From NCBI RefSeq assembly GCF_027595985.1, contig NC_073304.1, positions 47,161,137 through 47,225,136 on the forward strand: a DNA stretch of 64,000 nt, in the 5' to 3' direction. The translations under genes and the position numbers were made by a program. The notes under the pieces were generated by a model that worked only from the letters and a program-made list of their open reading frames with translations, did not search any database and had not been told where the DNA came from. Positions 34,660 to 47,004 of this stretch are shown piece after piece. The first letter of the stretch is position 1; each line of letters starts with the position of its first letter. Source of the stretch: Sorex araneus (taxonomy: Eukaryota > Chordata > Mammalia > Eulipotyphla > Soricidae).

Positions 34660-35780
34660 TACATGCCAGGTATTAAGTATCAGGACACAGTAAGACTAAA
34701 GTTGATCCCAATTTATAAGCCTTACAGTTCAGAAAGCCAACACAAAGAAATCACACAAACATAAAATTGCAAATGAACAAATGTTATAAAGAGAAGGAAC
34801 ATAAAGTTTTATGAAATTATAATTTTAGAACTTAATCTAGGGTAGATAGTTGAGTGAAGCCTTCTCTGAATAACTGTTGCCCTGGAGCTGATCGTTAACT
34901 AAGCAAAAAAAGAAAGAATATGCTAAACAGAGGGGAGAATATATGGAAGCTCTGTGGCAGAAGGAAATGGTAAGTACATAGGACTAAGAAAATGAAAAGT
35001 GTGACTGCATGGTGATTAACAAGGAGGAGCATAGAGTGGGACAAAGCTAGAACCATGAAGTGCCTTGCAGTATATACAAAAGTGTTTAGTTTAATTTTTA
35101 AATTTTTGGGCCATACCCAGGATGCTCACGGTTAACTCATGATTCTATTATGCTCAGGGAATCACTCCTGGTAGTGCTCGGGGAACCACATACTATATCG
35201 GAAATTGAATCTGGGTCAGCTAAGTGCAAGGCAAATGCTGTATCATTTGTATCACCTCTTTTTCCCCCCAAATCCAAATATTTCTTTTTATTTTATGAGT
35301 AAAGAGCCAATGGACAAATCTGGGCAGTAGAATTTTTATTTTTTTGTTCTAAAAGGATAACTCAGGCTAGCCAAAATTGCACTGTGAAAAATGAATGGAC
35401 TTAATACTTAACAGATGTTTGGAGGTTATGGAGTGAATGTGAGATATGACGAAGAGGGAAGCAACAATGACACACAGGTTTCTAGATTATATAAATGAAT
35501 AGTAAAACCATGTACTAAAATGAACTGGTATTAATATTGATTAAGAGAATCAGTTTTGGGGCTGGGGGATATGAAAGGGTAGGAATGATTATTAGTCTGA
35601 GACATACTGAATCTGAGGACTCCATATGTCCTTGAAGAGCTGTTGAATAGGTAAAGAAAATCAGAGCTCAGGGGAGTAGCTTGTGTTAGAATCACAGATT
35701 TGTGCAGGCAAAAGTTATCTACTCTGAAGTGATATGCATGAATGTGAATGTGACCACGGGAAAGACAAGGGGTTTAGTCT
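34660..35780. mobile_element. Ancient mammalian-wide repeat with nested SINE
   Basis: Strongly diverged, but long collinear blocks (GGACACAGTAAGACTAAAGT, GAAGTGCCTTGCAG, GGATAACTCAGGCTAGC, AGAGCTCAGGGGAGTAG) follow a widespread ancient mammalian repeat. I cannot name the family with certainty. Confidence 0.45.
35095..35265 (-). mobile_element. SINE-1, inverted, diverged
   Basis: TTTTTGGGCCATACCCAGGA ... AATTGAATCTGGGTCAGC. Nested in an ancient repeat. Confidence 0.8.
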
Positions 35781-36469
35781 TTCTTGAGTTACCCAAGTAA
35801 TGTTACCATGTTGCACATAACTGAAAAGTGCTAGGTTACCTCTGACAGCAAGTGGCAGAGGAGCTTGAAAGTGGAACTAGTAAGGTAGTAAAAGCACAAA
35901 ACAGGATAGTGTGCTAGTCAATGTACTAGCCAGTTAAAGTGTTAAAAAGGTTAAGACTTGGAATCAATTGGTGCTGAGAGATAATAATTTGGGTGAGGAC
36001 TGAAAAAAAAAGCCTAATGAACTTATGACATCTGAGGTTACAGCAGGATATAAAGTCATAGGAATCTTAGGTGCTTTTATTTTAGCTATTTCCTCAGTGA
36101 CAGTGAAAGGCAGATTATAGTAGCTAGAGAAGTGAGAAGATGGTGAACATGCACATGAACACCCCTGTACAAGATTGATTAGAATGCTATGTGTTACATT
36201 CTGGCTTGTTGAGGTTCTCCTATAGTAAATAATCTTTTTATTAATTTCTATGTTAATCTCTAGTTTTTTTCCGTTGGATTTATCCTATTTTTCTAACAAA
36301 TTATATGTTTAGCTTGTTATATTTTCTAATGTAAACATTTATGCTTTTATATTTACTTTTGCAGCCTAAATGCCTTATTCAAATTCTGATGTATATTTTT
36401 ATTACTATATTTTAAGCATTTTTAAAATTCACTTCCTACTTTAGCCATATATTGTTTAAAACTTTTTAT

Positions 36470-37090
36470 AAATACTTAAAAAATTTTAAATTAGAGCACC
36501 ATGATTTACAAAGTTATTCATAAATGGAATTTAGATATACAATGCTTCCGCACAAATCCGACCCCCCAGTCTTTTCACCAGAGTTCTCAGGTTCCATTCA
36601 CCCCATCCCTCCACATTAAAAAAAAGAAAAAAACAAGGAATCACCTTGAACTTCAAAATTACAAAGTTATTTATGACTGAGTTTCAGTCATACAATACTC
36701 AACACAATCTATTCACCAGTGGCCACTTCCCTATACCACTGTACCCAATTTCCCTCCCTCTATGTAGGCACTTTATACCTACTTTCAGCTTTCTCCTCCA
36801 GAGTGATCAGCTGCCTCCACCAATATCATATTGTACCCTTTCCAGGCCTATCCCCTGCACTTTCCCTGCCTCTCCCCTCCCCTTATGGCAAGCTTCCACT
36901 GAAAACTAGTTCTCTTGCTCATTATTTCTATTAACAGGGGCATTTGTTGTTCCCACACTAGTTTCCTGATTTTCTGCATATGAAAGAGATCATTCTGTGT
37001 CTGTACCTCTCCACTAACTTCACTCAGCATGATACTTTCCAGATCCATACAATTTGCAGCAAAATTGCATAACTTCTTTTCTTTCTTAAA
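36470..37090 (-). mobile_element. L1 3' end
   Basis: Antisense tail (GATTTACAAAGTTATTCATA and a second tail-like start near 36655), 3' UTR, then an ORF2 C-terminal relic (CACTCAGCATGATACTTTCC). Confidence 0.7.
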
Positions 37091-37285
37091 GGACAGGAAC
37101 ATTTTAAAGTTCGGGTTGCAGAAGTTTGGATTCTTGTTTTCAATGTTTTGGTTTGTATATTTAGTTGTACCACTCCTTTACACCAATGATTTACTCAGAT
37201 CCCCTTGATCCCTGCTCTCTGTTGCTTCTTGTCTTTTTCTCTTAAACAAGTTTCCACAGATTTTTTTTTTTGTTTTGATACTGAA

Positions 37286-37668
37286 TGAAAACAATGACTG
37301 GCAGCTCAGATAGAGAAGGGAACACCAAGTAAAATGTGGTTGAAGACCACGCACAGGAAGGGTGATGTGTGCTGAAAGTAGACTAGAGACTGAACACAAT
37401 GGCCACTCAACACCCCTATTGTAAACCACAACACCCAATTGGAGAGAGAGAACAAAAGGGAATACCCTGCCACAGAGGCAGGGTAGGGTGGGGGGAGATG
37501 GGACTGGGGGGAGGGATACGGGTTTATTGGTGGTGGAGAATGGGCACTGGTGAAGGGATGGACTCTTGAAGGGAAGGGAAACATGAGCATGAAAATGTGT
37601 AAATCTGTAACTGTACCCTCATGGTGATTCACTAATTAAAAATAAATAAAAAAATTAAAAAAAAAAAG
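37286..37668 (+). mobile_element. Shrew L1 3' UTR
   Basis: GAAGGGAACACCAAGTAAAA ... CCTGCCACAGAGGCAGGGT ... CCCTCATGGTGATTCACTAA, ending in an A-rich tail. Confidence 0.82.
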
Positions 37669-37859
37669 AAAAGAAAATCCTACAAATAACAAGTCTGTAA
37701 ATCATGGTGCCCAACATTTAAAATACTAAAAAACACAAAAATGATGGTTAAAAAAAATAAAAATACAAATACATAGCATTAAAAAAAAAGAAAATAATGA
37801 CCTGAGTGAGAAAAGTCTATAAAATCTAAATTCTTTGAAATTTCACGTTAATAACTAGT

Positions 37860-38165
37860 AATCAACACTATATGCCAAGTACCATTCTAGAGGCTTTTTA
37901 TGAATTTATGAAAATAATTTAGTCCCATGATTATTCATGAAATAGGTAGTTCTCTTCTTTTATTGAGAGGGCTATTCTCAGCAGGGCTCAGGCCATATGA
38001 TACTCAGGATCAAACCAAAGGTCTTGCACATAAAAGGCATGCGCTCTACCACTTTAACCACATCTGTAGTCCCTATTCTCATGTCTGTAAATAGGGAAAT
38101 AGGCATAGAGGTTAATCAGTTTATTCAGGTAATTTTATCAAGTCAAAGAGTTTATGATAGAGTTA
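37860..38165 (-). mobile_element. MIR split by an old SINE
   Basis: TATGCCAAGTACCATTCTAG ... TTAGTCCCATGATTATTCAT, then after the SINE TCTGTAAATAGGGAAATAGG and AGAGGTTAATCAG. Confidence 0.75.
37950..38072 (-). mobile_element. Old SINE nested in MIR
   Basis: GGATCAAACCAAAGGTCTTG and CTCTACCACTTTAACC. Splits a MIR; CTATTCTC at 37972 and 38073 may be the target duplication, though the left boundary is uncertain. Confidence 0.6.
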
Positions 38166-38519
38166 GTGATTACATTTCCCCCATTGTTTTAATGTTTTAC
38201 TCTTGAAGAAAATTGCTATCAACTCTGTACTGTTTTGTACTTGATCAAGTTCTTTGACATATATTATAATGCATTCATTTTGGGTGCACAGCATGAACCA
38301 CGTAGGTAACCTGTGAAACCACTCTATCAAAAATTTTCAAACCTACTAAATTTCATCCTGTTCCTTTGTTGTACATTCTTCCTTCTTTTCTGCTTCTTAG
38401 GCTGATTTTTTTAGATTCATCCATGTTGTGTCTATCAATAGCTCCTTTCTCTTTTTAAATCAATGAATAGCATCCTTTTGTAGGATATACCTTAAACTAT
38501 TTCACCATTTTTCCATTTG

Positions 38520-38655
38520 TTTTTGGGCCATAACCAGTGATGCTTAGGGTTTACTCTTGACTCTACATTCAGGGATCACTCTTGGCAGAGCTCAGGGGAC
38601 CATATGGGGTGCTGGAGATTGAACCTGGGTTGGCTGTGTGCAAGGCAATAGCCTT
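38520..38655 (-). mobile_element. SINE-1, inverted, head-truncated
   Basis: TTTTTGGGCCATAACCAGTG ... GATTGAACCTGGGTTGGC, in an old L1. Confidence 0.85.
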
Positions 38656-39176
38656 TTCAGTTTGGGGATAGTATGAATAAAGCTAGTATAAATATTCATG
38701 TGCGAGTTTTCACAGCGACATATGCTTTATTTCTCTTGCTATCTAGGAATATAAATGTTTATGTAAAGGTTTTACTTTTTTTTGGAAACTGACAGATTAT
38801 TTTCCAAAGTGGTTGACAACTTTACATATTAATAATATCAGTGTATATGCTGCAATTAATCCACATGTTTTTGTAAATACTTGGTAAGATCACTCTTTTA
38901 AAGTTTTGTCTTCCTAGTCAGTTTTTACTGGTTTATCTTTACTGTTGTAACTTTTATTTTGTAACTACTTTTATTTGCTTCTTGACCATGTATACATCTT
39001 TTGTGAAGTATCTGTTCATTTACTTTGTCCACATTGATTATGGACTTTCTTGTTAATGAGTTGCAAGAGTTCTTTTATAAAATACAATTATGCCCTGCAA
39101 ACTTGTTCAATAATCACTTACTAGCTATAGACGTGTTTGGAAATGAGGATTTTCTCTCTAAACAATCATATATTCT

Positions 39177-39354
39177 TTTTTTTTTTTTTTGGTTTTTGGG
39201 TCACACCTGGTGATGCACAGGGGTTACTCCTGGCTCTGAACTCAGGAATTACTCCTGGCAGTGCTCAGGGGACCATATAGGATGCTGGGATTTGAACCCG
39301 GGTCTGCCGCATGCAAGGCAAATGCCCTACCCGCTTTGCTATTGCTCCAGCCCC
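39177..39354 (-). mobile_element. SINE-1, inverted, young
   Basis: 16-bp exact duplication AACAATCATATATTCT (39161 and 39355). Confidence 0.95.
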
Positions 39355-39612
39355 AACAATCATATATTCTATATATGAAAATTAAACATCTTTCTTACTT
39401 TTGTTTAAAACTCTCCCCTTTATCTTACTGCAATTGCTAAAGGACTCTACTACGAAGGTAAGAAGTGTGGATCTATTTTTGTCCTAGGGAGTAATCTTTC
39501 AATCTTCCATGTTTAAGTATAATATCAGACTGTTTCTTGTATATGCCCCTTACTATGCTAAGGAATCTATCTTTTCTAGATTGTTAAATATTTATGTTTT
39601 TAAAAAAATGAA

Positions 39613-40490
39613 TGGTGAAGAGATGCCTCTAGACCCTGTACCAGGCTGAGTCTCATATCTGGGGCACTCCGGAGTGGGGTGGGTGAGCCCACTACCTGCC
39701 CAAACAGAGCCCCAGCAACTGAAAACTCCACACTCCAATTGCCATCATGCTCATGGCCAGGCTCTACAGGCTAGGACGAGCCTCATCAGGAATGGATCTG
39801 TTGAGAAACTCAGGTATGGAGGTTTTGTGATGAAATCTTTAGGCTCTAATGGAGTCAGGGGTCAGGGATGGGCTACCTCACCCACTCCCCTGTTCTTCCA
39901 GGAACCTGGCAATCACAGCTATGAACTGCCTCTGAATTGCCATATAAGCTCATTAACCAGACATGATCCAGAGACTCATAAATAAATCTCACAATAGATC
40001 AAAAAGTTACAGAGATGCTTCTGTACCCCTCAAATTTAACTCCATTCTGTATCACCCCATTCAAAGTTTTTGAATTTTTGCAGTGACACCTCAAACTCTA
40101 TTATCACTGATAAACCAGGAGTAGTACACAATATTAGATGGGATGTAAAGTAGAAGGCAACCATCTAGATTAACAAAATATAAACATGCAAGGCTTAACC
40201 TGTAACAACATGTTAATAATCTCTTATACAAGGGCTTAATGACTCCAGGGTGAGATACAATAATCTTTACACACTTTCCTCTAAGGAAATGTTTTTTGAT
40301 CATTTTTAGCGAATTATTCATAACAAGCATTATAAAATTATTTAGGACATGCTCTTGGGGCAGGCTTGGGTGGTGATTAGGAAAACTGGAAATAATGGTG
40401 GTGGGACGGTGTAATGGTAGTGGGATTGGTGCTGGAATATTGAATATAACAAATAAAATCATCAAAAACAACTTTAAAAAATAAAGCAAT
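39613..40490 (+). mobile_element. Unclassified retroposon related to 26782-27130
   Basis: 5' part shares blocks with the composite element at 26.8 kb (GGAGTGGGGTGGGT, GAGCCTCATCAGGA, TGATCCAGAGACT). 3' part ends in an L1-like tail (GGTGGTGGGACGGTGTAATG ... AACAAATAAAATCATC). Fragments may be unrelated insertions side by side. Confidence 0.45.
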
Positions 40491-40734
40491 GGTGTTGAAT
40501 TTTGTTGAAACTTTACTGTATTTATTAATGAATTAACTTTTTTATACATTGAAAATATGGTCTATTACACTGATTTTTGAGTTAAACTGATGTTCCATTC
40601 TTCGAATACAATACATTCTCAAAATATACTATATTCTTAAATTTTATTTTTATATTTTATTTATGAAAGAACCTTGATTCCATGGTCATGAGAGATATTT
40701 GAAATCATTTCTCACAAATCTTTTTTTTGATTTT

Positions 40735-40855
40735 AATATTGTCCTCACAATAGTTTTATCAATTAGACATTACCATTCATTTTTGAAAATGGGCCTTAGA
40801 CACATGGATGTTTAAGAACTTTCCTAAGTCCACACTACTGATTTAGTGTTGAGAT
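40735..40855 (-). mobile_element. MIR
   Basis: TTGTCCTCACAATAGTTTTA ... TGAAAATGGGCCTTAGACAC ... CCTAAGTCCACACTACTG. Confidence 0.65.
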
Positions 40856-41284
40856 AATTTTTAATCACTGTCTCATTACATATAATTGGTTAAACATTGT
40901 CTTCATGATCTAAGAGGTGGTCAATAGCTAAAAACAATCCAATTGTTAATAAAAATAATGTGTCTTACTGGAAATAGTATTCAATAAATGGTCATTCTTG
41001 GTACTTCTTTACTAGTTTTGTCTTTTTCATCAATGGTATAATTTTTTCAATGATGTATGTTGCAAATTCCCATGGAATAAGTTTATTAGTTTCTCCTTGG
41101 TGTTAATATTTTTTTTTTGCTTTTATGTTAGTGTAACATGATTTAAAAATTTTTAAATGCATTTACTCTCTTCTTTTAGTCCTGGTATTAGGAGTGACTC
41201 TTGTGAATAACATATAACTGGATTTGTTTTTTTATGGCATATTGAACATTTTCTTTGCGTTAGAATGTAAAATTCAGGACACCC

Positions 41285-41665
41285 TTGATCCCAAAATATA
41301 GGAAGGAGGGACTAAGTAGGGAGGCAGGGAGAAAAGACAGAGGAGAAGCAACAGGGGCATATTGTCATGTCCATCAGTGTTGTTAAGGAATGATAGAGCT
41401 AAATATTCAGACCACAGAGTCAGTAACACTGAAATCATGAGACCAAAACTTTAAAAACAAACTTAAAAAGGTATCTGTGGAGATGGCAGGGTGAGGGAAT
41501 GAGGGTGGGTTGGAATGGGGGGTGGGAGAGGGAGCCTGTGAACATCGGTGGAGGGAAGATGAAACTGGTGGTGGGTAATGAAACAATTACGTCTAGAATC
41601 TAACTGTAAAACTTTGCAAATCATGGTGCTTTAATAAAATAAAACTTGGGGAAAATATTAAATAA
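41285..41665 (+). mobile_element. L1-tail-like retroposon
   Basis: G-rich 3' UTR (GGGTGGGTTGGAATGGGG ... GGTGGAGGGAAGATGAAACT) ending TTTAATAAAATAAAAC. Confidence 0.5.
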
Positions 41666-41811
41666 AAAAGATCCTATGCAGTTTAGCCAGAACAACATTC
41701 TAGTTCTTTCTAGTTAAATACTTACAAATATAGGGAATGCTGGATCATATAGCAGTACTTATTTTTCAGGAACTCCTGTTTTCAATAGTAGCTACACTAT
41801 TCTTTAATTTT

Positions 41812-41946
41812 CATTTTTGGGTCACATCTGGTGGTGCTCAGGGCTTATTCCTATCTTTGCACTCAGGGATCACTTCTGGTGGTATTTGGGGGACCAGGGA
41901 TGCTGGGGATAAAACTTAGGTTGGTTGCTGCACCTCTCCTGCCCCA
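41812..41946 (-). mobile_element. SINE-1, inverted, shortened
   Basis: TTTTTGGGTCACATCTGGTG ... ACCTCTCCTGCCCC, missing part of the head. Confidence 0.8.
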
Positions 41947-42532
41947 ACTATGCTATTTTAGATTCCTACCAAAAATACGCAGGGTTCCTTTTTTTCTACA
42001 TCTTTTCTTACTACCACTGTCTTGTCATTACATGTTTATAATAGCTATAATGATATGTGACAGATATCTCATTGTGGTTTTGATTTGCACTTACTTGATA
42101 ATTACCAACATACGGCATTCATCCCACCTCCCAGGTGCTTGACCACTTATGTTTTGTATGTAGAAATATCTGTTTGAGATTTTTGTCTTATTTAATTGGA
42201 TTATTAGGTTTATTAGGGTATTAGGTTTTTTTGTCCAATTTAATTGAATTAGGTTTATTAGGTTATTTTTATAGTATTATAGAATTTTTTAAAAAAACCT
42301 TTGAGATTAACCCCTTAATAAGTATATGATTAGCAGTACTTTCTCCCATTCAGTAAGATGCCCTTTTACTCGTGATTGATTCTTTCGTTGTGTGGGTGTT
42401 TTTCTTTGATACAACATCATCTGTTTATATTTTTTTGCTTCTGTTTTTGTTGTTCATGACATTGCCAAGATCAATGCCATCATTTTTCCCCACTAGATTT
42501 TCTTCTAGTTTACATAACTTAGAAAACAAGTC

Positions 42533-42715
42533 CTTTTTTTTTTTTTTATTTCTTTTTGGGTCACACCTGGCGATGCACAGGGGTTACTCCTGGCTTTGCA
42601 CTCAGGAATTACTCCTGGTGGTGCTCAGCGGACCATATGGGATGCTGGGAATCAAACCCGGGTCGACCACATGCAAGGCAAACTACCCTATCCGCTGTAC
42701 TATCGCTCCAGCCCC
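42533..42715 (-). mobile_element. SINE-1, inverted, young
   Basis: 12-bp exact duplication AGAAAACAAGTC (42521 and 42716). Confidence 0.94.
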
Positions 42716-43443
42716 AGAAAACAAGTCTTAATAATTTAAGACTAAATTTAAGATGACTAAAGCAAATATCTGTTCTGTGCACAACTGAATTAGAGATGAA
42801 CAGAAATAAAATGGGGAAACTCACAAATAAGTGAGAGTCCACACTTGAAAAATTTATTACATCAAAGCAGCAATCAAAAGGGAAATCAGAAAATAGCCAA
42901 GACATGACAATTATGTTAGCTTTAGCCTCACATATGCAATTTGTATTACATTCTGGTAATTTCCTTCTGTCCTGTTTGAGTTGTCATGATAGGATGTTAA
43001 TTTACTCAAATCTTATTTACATGTGTTGAGATGATTATATGAACTTTGTCTTTTATTATTGTGGTATGTTATATAACTAAGTTGTGGTAAATGATTCTTT
43101 TAACATGTAGCTTAATTCTGTCTCCTACTATTGCGGTGCTTTATATCTATGATTGTCAAGAATCTTGGCCTATAGTTTTCTTTTCATGTGGTGCCTTTGT
43201 CGGAATGTAGTATCAGTATTATGTTGATTCACAGGACAGGTTTGCAAGCATTTCTTCGTTTTCAACTTTTTATAAGATTTTGAGAAGGACTGGTGTTAAT
43301 TCTTTATATTCTGGTAAAGGCTGGTATGTATGTGTGTGTGGATATTCAAGTGTCAGAATACATGGCTAGCATGTTCAAGATCCAAGTTGGTCCTTGGCAC
43401 TACATGGCTCTTACCTCAAGGATCCCATTGAGTGTAATTCCAA

Positions 43444-43445
<2 letters not shown>

Positions 43446-43473
<28 letters not shown>
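43446..43473. repeat. (CA)n microsatellite
   Basis: Pure CA run. Confidence 0.9.
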
Positions 43474-43478
<5 letters not shown>

Positions 43479-43689
43479 TTTTTGTAGACTTTTAAAGGAA
43501 AGCTGTATGGGTCTGGGCTTTACTTTGTTGGAAGGGTTTTGATTACTGATTCATTCTCTATACAAGTTAGAGGTCTGTTCATTTTCTACATCTTTAAATC
43601 TAAGCTGTATGCTTGTAGGAATTCACTCATTTCTTCTAGGTTATCTAAGTTTTTGGTGTATATTGTTCATAGTCAATTGTTCATTTGTG

Positions 43690-43890
43690 GTGGGCAGGGG
43701 ATTCTCTAGTGGTGTTTGTTGGACCAAGAGGACATTTCTAGTGATACTAGGCCTCACAGGTGCTCTGGTCTGAACATGTAGAGATACTTGGGTCTGGTGG
43801 TATTCAGGGGGTCATGCAATGCTCATAATCAAACTCAGGGCCTTATGCATGCAAAGAGTGCTCTCAATCCCTTTGAACTGCACTACCCAA
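43690..43890 (-). mobile_element. Degraded SINE-like sequence
   Basis: CATAATCAAACTCAGGGCC with a G-rich expanded body. Probably an old SINE. Confidence 0.4.
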
Positions 43891-44078
43891 TGTAAAATTC
43901 TTCTTACTGTGGCATCTGATATAATGTTGCTTCCATTTATTTTATTTTTCTTCTTAGTCAAGAGTTGGCGGAATTCATCTTTGCTCCCCCTCCAAAACAT
44001 CCCAAAAACCTTAGCTTCATTTCATCAACTCTTAAAGTTTTCCTATCATTTTCTATTTTATTTTTTTAATGTATGGTA

Positions 44079-44317
44079 GCACTGTCATCCCATTGTTCAT
44101 CAATTTGCTCAAGCGGGCACCAGTAACATCTCCATTGTGAAACTTATTGTTACTGTTCTGGGCATATCGAATATGCCACGGGGAGCTTTCCAGGCTCTGC
44201 TGTGTGGGTGGGATACTCTTGGTAGCTTGCTGGGCTCTCCGAGAGGGATAGAGGAATCTAACTTGGGTCGGCCATGTGCAAGGCAAACACCCTACCCGCT
44301 GTGCTATTGCTCCAGTG
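44079..44317 (-). mobile_element. SINE-2, inverted
   Basis: RTE tail at left (CACTGTCATCCCATTGTTCA), SINE-2 body, then head with the B box complement. Inserted in an ancient antisense L1. ATTTTTTAA-type flanks suggest a short target duplication. Confidence 0.87.
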
Positions 44318-44429
44318 CATTTTTTAAGTGCACCTACATTTATTTTATTCTTTTAAATATTCTGTATTTTAAATGTTTATAATCTTCCCTTTCCTTTTCC
44401 TCCTTCACTTCTTGTTGATACAGTGATGG

Positions 44430-44842
44430 GTGGAGGTTGCACAGGTTGCACACACCTGGTTATAGTATTTGCCAGGTTCATACCTCAAATTGCAGTGCTT
44501 GCACACTGGGTCATGGTGCTCACCAACATTTGCACTCCTTTAGTTGGAGTGTTTGCATATATATTCTCCAGGGATTTAATTCTTAGTTAAGGTACATAAA
44601 TAATGGTTGTTGTGCTCTGAGGCAGTGGTATCATGCTTATTGGGAGTCACTTCTCTTTTTGTGGTGTTTACAAAAACCTGGCTGCAGTACAGTAAGCAAG
44701 CTCCTTGTAGTGGCTGGGATTATAGACAGTAGAGCTATTAAGAATGCACTTGGTGCATATAGGACACCAGAGATTTGAACTCCTGATGATATGCTGCCAA
44801 GGCTGCCAGTTTTAAGCTACTGTGCTATTCCTCCAGGCCCTG
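44430..44842 (-). mobile_element. Degraded long SINE-like element
   Basis: Ends in a head-like segment (GAGATTTGAACTCCTGATGA ... GCTATTCCTCCAGGCCC) but carries about 300 extra bases. Unclassified. Confidence 0.35.
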
Positions 44843-44954
44843 TTTATTTTTGCTCTGATCTTCAATGGCTTTCTCTGCTAATTTTGGTTTCAGTTTTTTT
44901 CTCTTTCTAACTCCTTGAGGTGTAAATCAGGTTGTTCGTCTTAAGTTTATTTTC

Positions 44955-45093
44955 ATTAGTTATAGCACCTCTGCAACACCTTGCATTGTTCGGAGGCCAC
45001 TAGGGTAGCCACTTTGGGGGACAGTTTGTGCCAGGGAACATATCCATGGTGTGCATGTGTTCTATCACCTTAATCCACATTCTCAGTCCTCTA
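44955..45093 (-). mobile_element. Degraded SINE-like sequence
   Basis: GTGTGCATGTGTTCTATCAC and CCACATTCTCAGTCC: old inverted SINE type. Confidence 0.35.
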
Positions 45094-45212
45094 AAATCTT
45101 TTTTATAAGGGTCATATTTATCACTAAGAACTTTCCTTAGTACTATGACAGTTTCCTATTTCCCCAAAATTTTATGCTGTATTTCTTTAATCTCAAGGAA
45201 TATTTTAAGTTC

Positions 45213-45427
45213 CGGGGCTGGAGCAATAGCACAGCAGGTAGGGTGTTTGCCTTGCACGCGGCCAACCCGGGTTCAAACCCCAGCATCCCATGTGGTTCCC
45301 TGAGCATCGCTAGCGTAATTCCTGAGTGCAGAGCCAGGACTAGCCCCTGTGCATCGCCGGGTGTGACCCAAAAAGCAAAAAAAAAAAACAAAAAACAAAA
45401 ACAAAAAACAAACCCCCACACAAAAAC
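45213..45427 (+). mobile_element. SINE-1, young
   Basis: Near-consensus with an ACAAAA-repeat tail. Duplication AAGGAATATTTTAA / AAGAAATATTTTAA (45195 and 45428). Confidence 0.93.
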
Positions 45428-46274
45428 AAGAAATATTTTAATTTACTTTTAGATTTCTTCTTAATCCAATGATTGTTCAAGAGTGTTAATTTCCACATAG
45501 TTGCAAATTTTTCATTTAACTTACATTTATTTCCAAGTTATTCCACCATGGTCAGAAAAGATACTAGGTATGCTTTTAAGCTTCTTAAATTTGCTAATCT
45601 AATTTCAAAGGTTGAGCTCAAGTTCCTTGAAATTTTATCTGCCAGGATTCTGAATATAAAATATAAATATTTCTCAACAGGATGATCTGCATTTTCCTCC
45701 GGGTGCTTTAGGTTACTACCAAGTCAAATGATTTAAAATAGTTATTTTTAGGGTTTCGGTTCCCCTTCAAAATGATAGAAGGCTTTAAAACTTATTTGAG
45801 AATAAGTTTGTTATGTATTCCCAGGTAATGCTTTTCTTTCTACATTTTGTAACTTCCTTATTCAAGCACATGATATAGATAAGGCACAAGTCCTATCATC
45901 AAACACAAATAACCTGTTTAGTTTCCTCCACCTCATCCACTGAAAACGTATATTTGGAGAATTCTTATACTAGCTGGAGAGAGTTAGAATTTCTGATTAG
46001 ACCTCGACATAGGTAATGCCTCCAATGTGTGCCTTAGACACCTAGCACATGAAATTAAAAGCCAGATTTTAGGCTAGTAGAACACAAATAATAATTATCC
46101 CTGATCCAAGACAACTATCAGTGTCTTTTATCATTCTGCATTATCTTTTTCAAGTGCCTTTGTCCAGCAAAGACAAAAGAACGTAATGAGGTGGCTATTC
46201 TCAGAGAGCTTTTCATAGCTTCAAAACTACATCAAATCAACTTTTTTCTTAAAAATACCTTTTTACTGACACTG

Positions 46275-46513
46275 GGACTGGAGTGATAGCTCAGCGGGTA
46301 GTGTTTGCCTTGCATGCGGCTGACCCAGGTTTGATTCTTCCATCCCTCTCAGAGAGCCCGGCAAGCTACAAAGAGTATCCCGCCCACACGGCAGAGTCTG
46401 GCAAGCTCCCCGTGGCATATTCGATATGCCAAAAACAGTAACAACAAGTCTCACAATGGAGATGTTACTGGTGTCCACTCGAGCAGATTGATGAACAAGG
46501 GGATGACAGTGCT
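46275..46513 (+). mobile_element. SINE-2 (tRNA head, RTE 3' tail)
   Basis: Near full-length copy with flanking duplication ACTGACACTG / ACTGACATTG (46265 and 46514). Includes the diagnostic SINE-2 body and GCCAAAAACAGTAACAACAA before the tail. Confidence 0.9.
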
Positions 46514-46867
46514 ACTGACATTGACTCTACTCTCCTCACTGGATAAACTGGTAATGGACACTGTACATAAAGTCCTTTTGAATATACTTCCTAATTGTAA
46601 AAAATATTCTTACTAACATTTCACTACTATTTTGTGTACCTATAAAACATGATTATGTTCTTCAACCACATGCTCACTACCCTTCTCATAAACATGCATA
46701 GCTTTCACTGGAAATACTCCTAAATGTGGATAGACTATTATGTTAACCTAACTTTACATTAAACCAAGTTCCTTCTCCCCCCTTTTGAAGCTTGTTCTAA
46801 AGCCTATGTTCGCTAGATTCATTCCACACTTTATAAGTTGATTTCTATTTCTTTTATTTTTTAATAT

Positions 46868-47004
46868 TCTGGTATTTGGGACACACCCAGATGTGCTCAG
46901 GGGTTACACCTGGTAGTGCTCATAAGACATTATGTAATGCTGGCGAGCAGCTGGAGTGGCCTCATTTAAGGTAAGCATCTTACCTCTGTACTATCTTTCT
47001 CGTC
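46868..47004 (-). mobile_element. SINE-1, inverted, diverged
   Basis: GGGACACACCCAGATGTGCT ... CTGTACTATCTTTCTCG. Confidence 0.7.

Larger units (their letters stand above)
38270..39610 (-). mobile_element. Ancient L1 (ORF2 region)
   Basis: Antisense ORF2 blocks: ATTCATCCATGTTGTGTCTA, AGTATGAATAAAGCTAGTAT, TTCCAAAGTGGTTGACAACT, GAGTTGCAAGAGTTCTTTTA. Two SINE-1 copies are nested in it. Confidence 0.7.
41690..45770 (-). mobile_element. Ancient L1, several kb of ORF2
   Basis: Collinear antisense ORF2 blocks across 4 kb: CTCATTGTGGTTTTGATTTG (42.07 kb), TGAGAAGGACTGGTGTTAAT (43.28 kb), TTCACTCATTTCTTCTAGGT (43.63 kb), CAATGATTGTTCAAGAGTGT (45.47 kb). Interrupted by at least six SINEs and a CA repeat. 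Confidence 0.72.

Noticed and set aside
43819-44079. Short plus-strand open frame
   Set aside because: Composite of a degraded SINE and ancient L1; no coding features.
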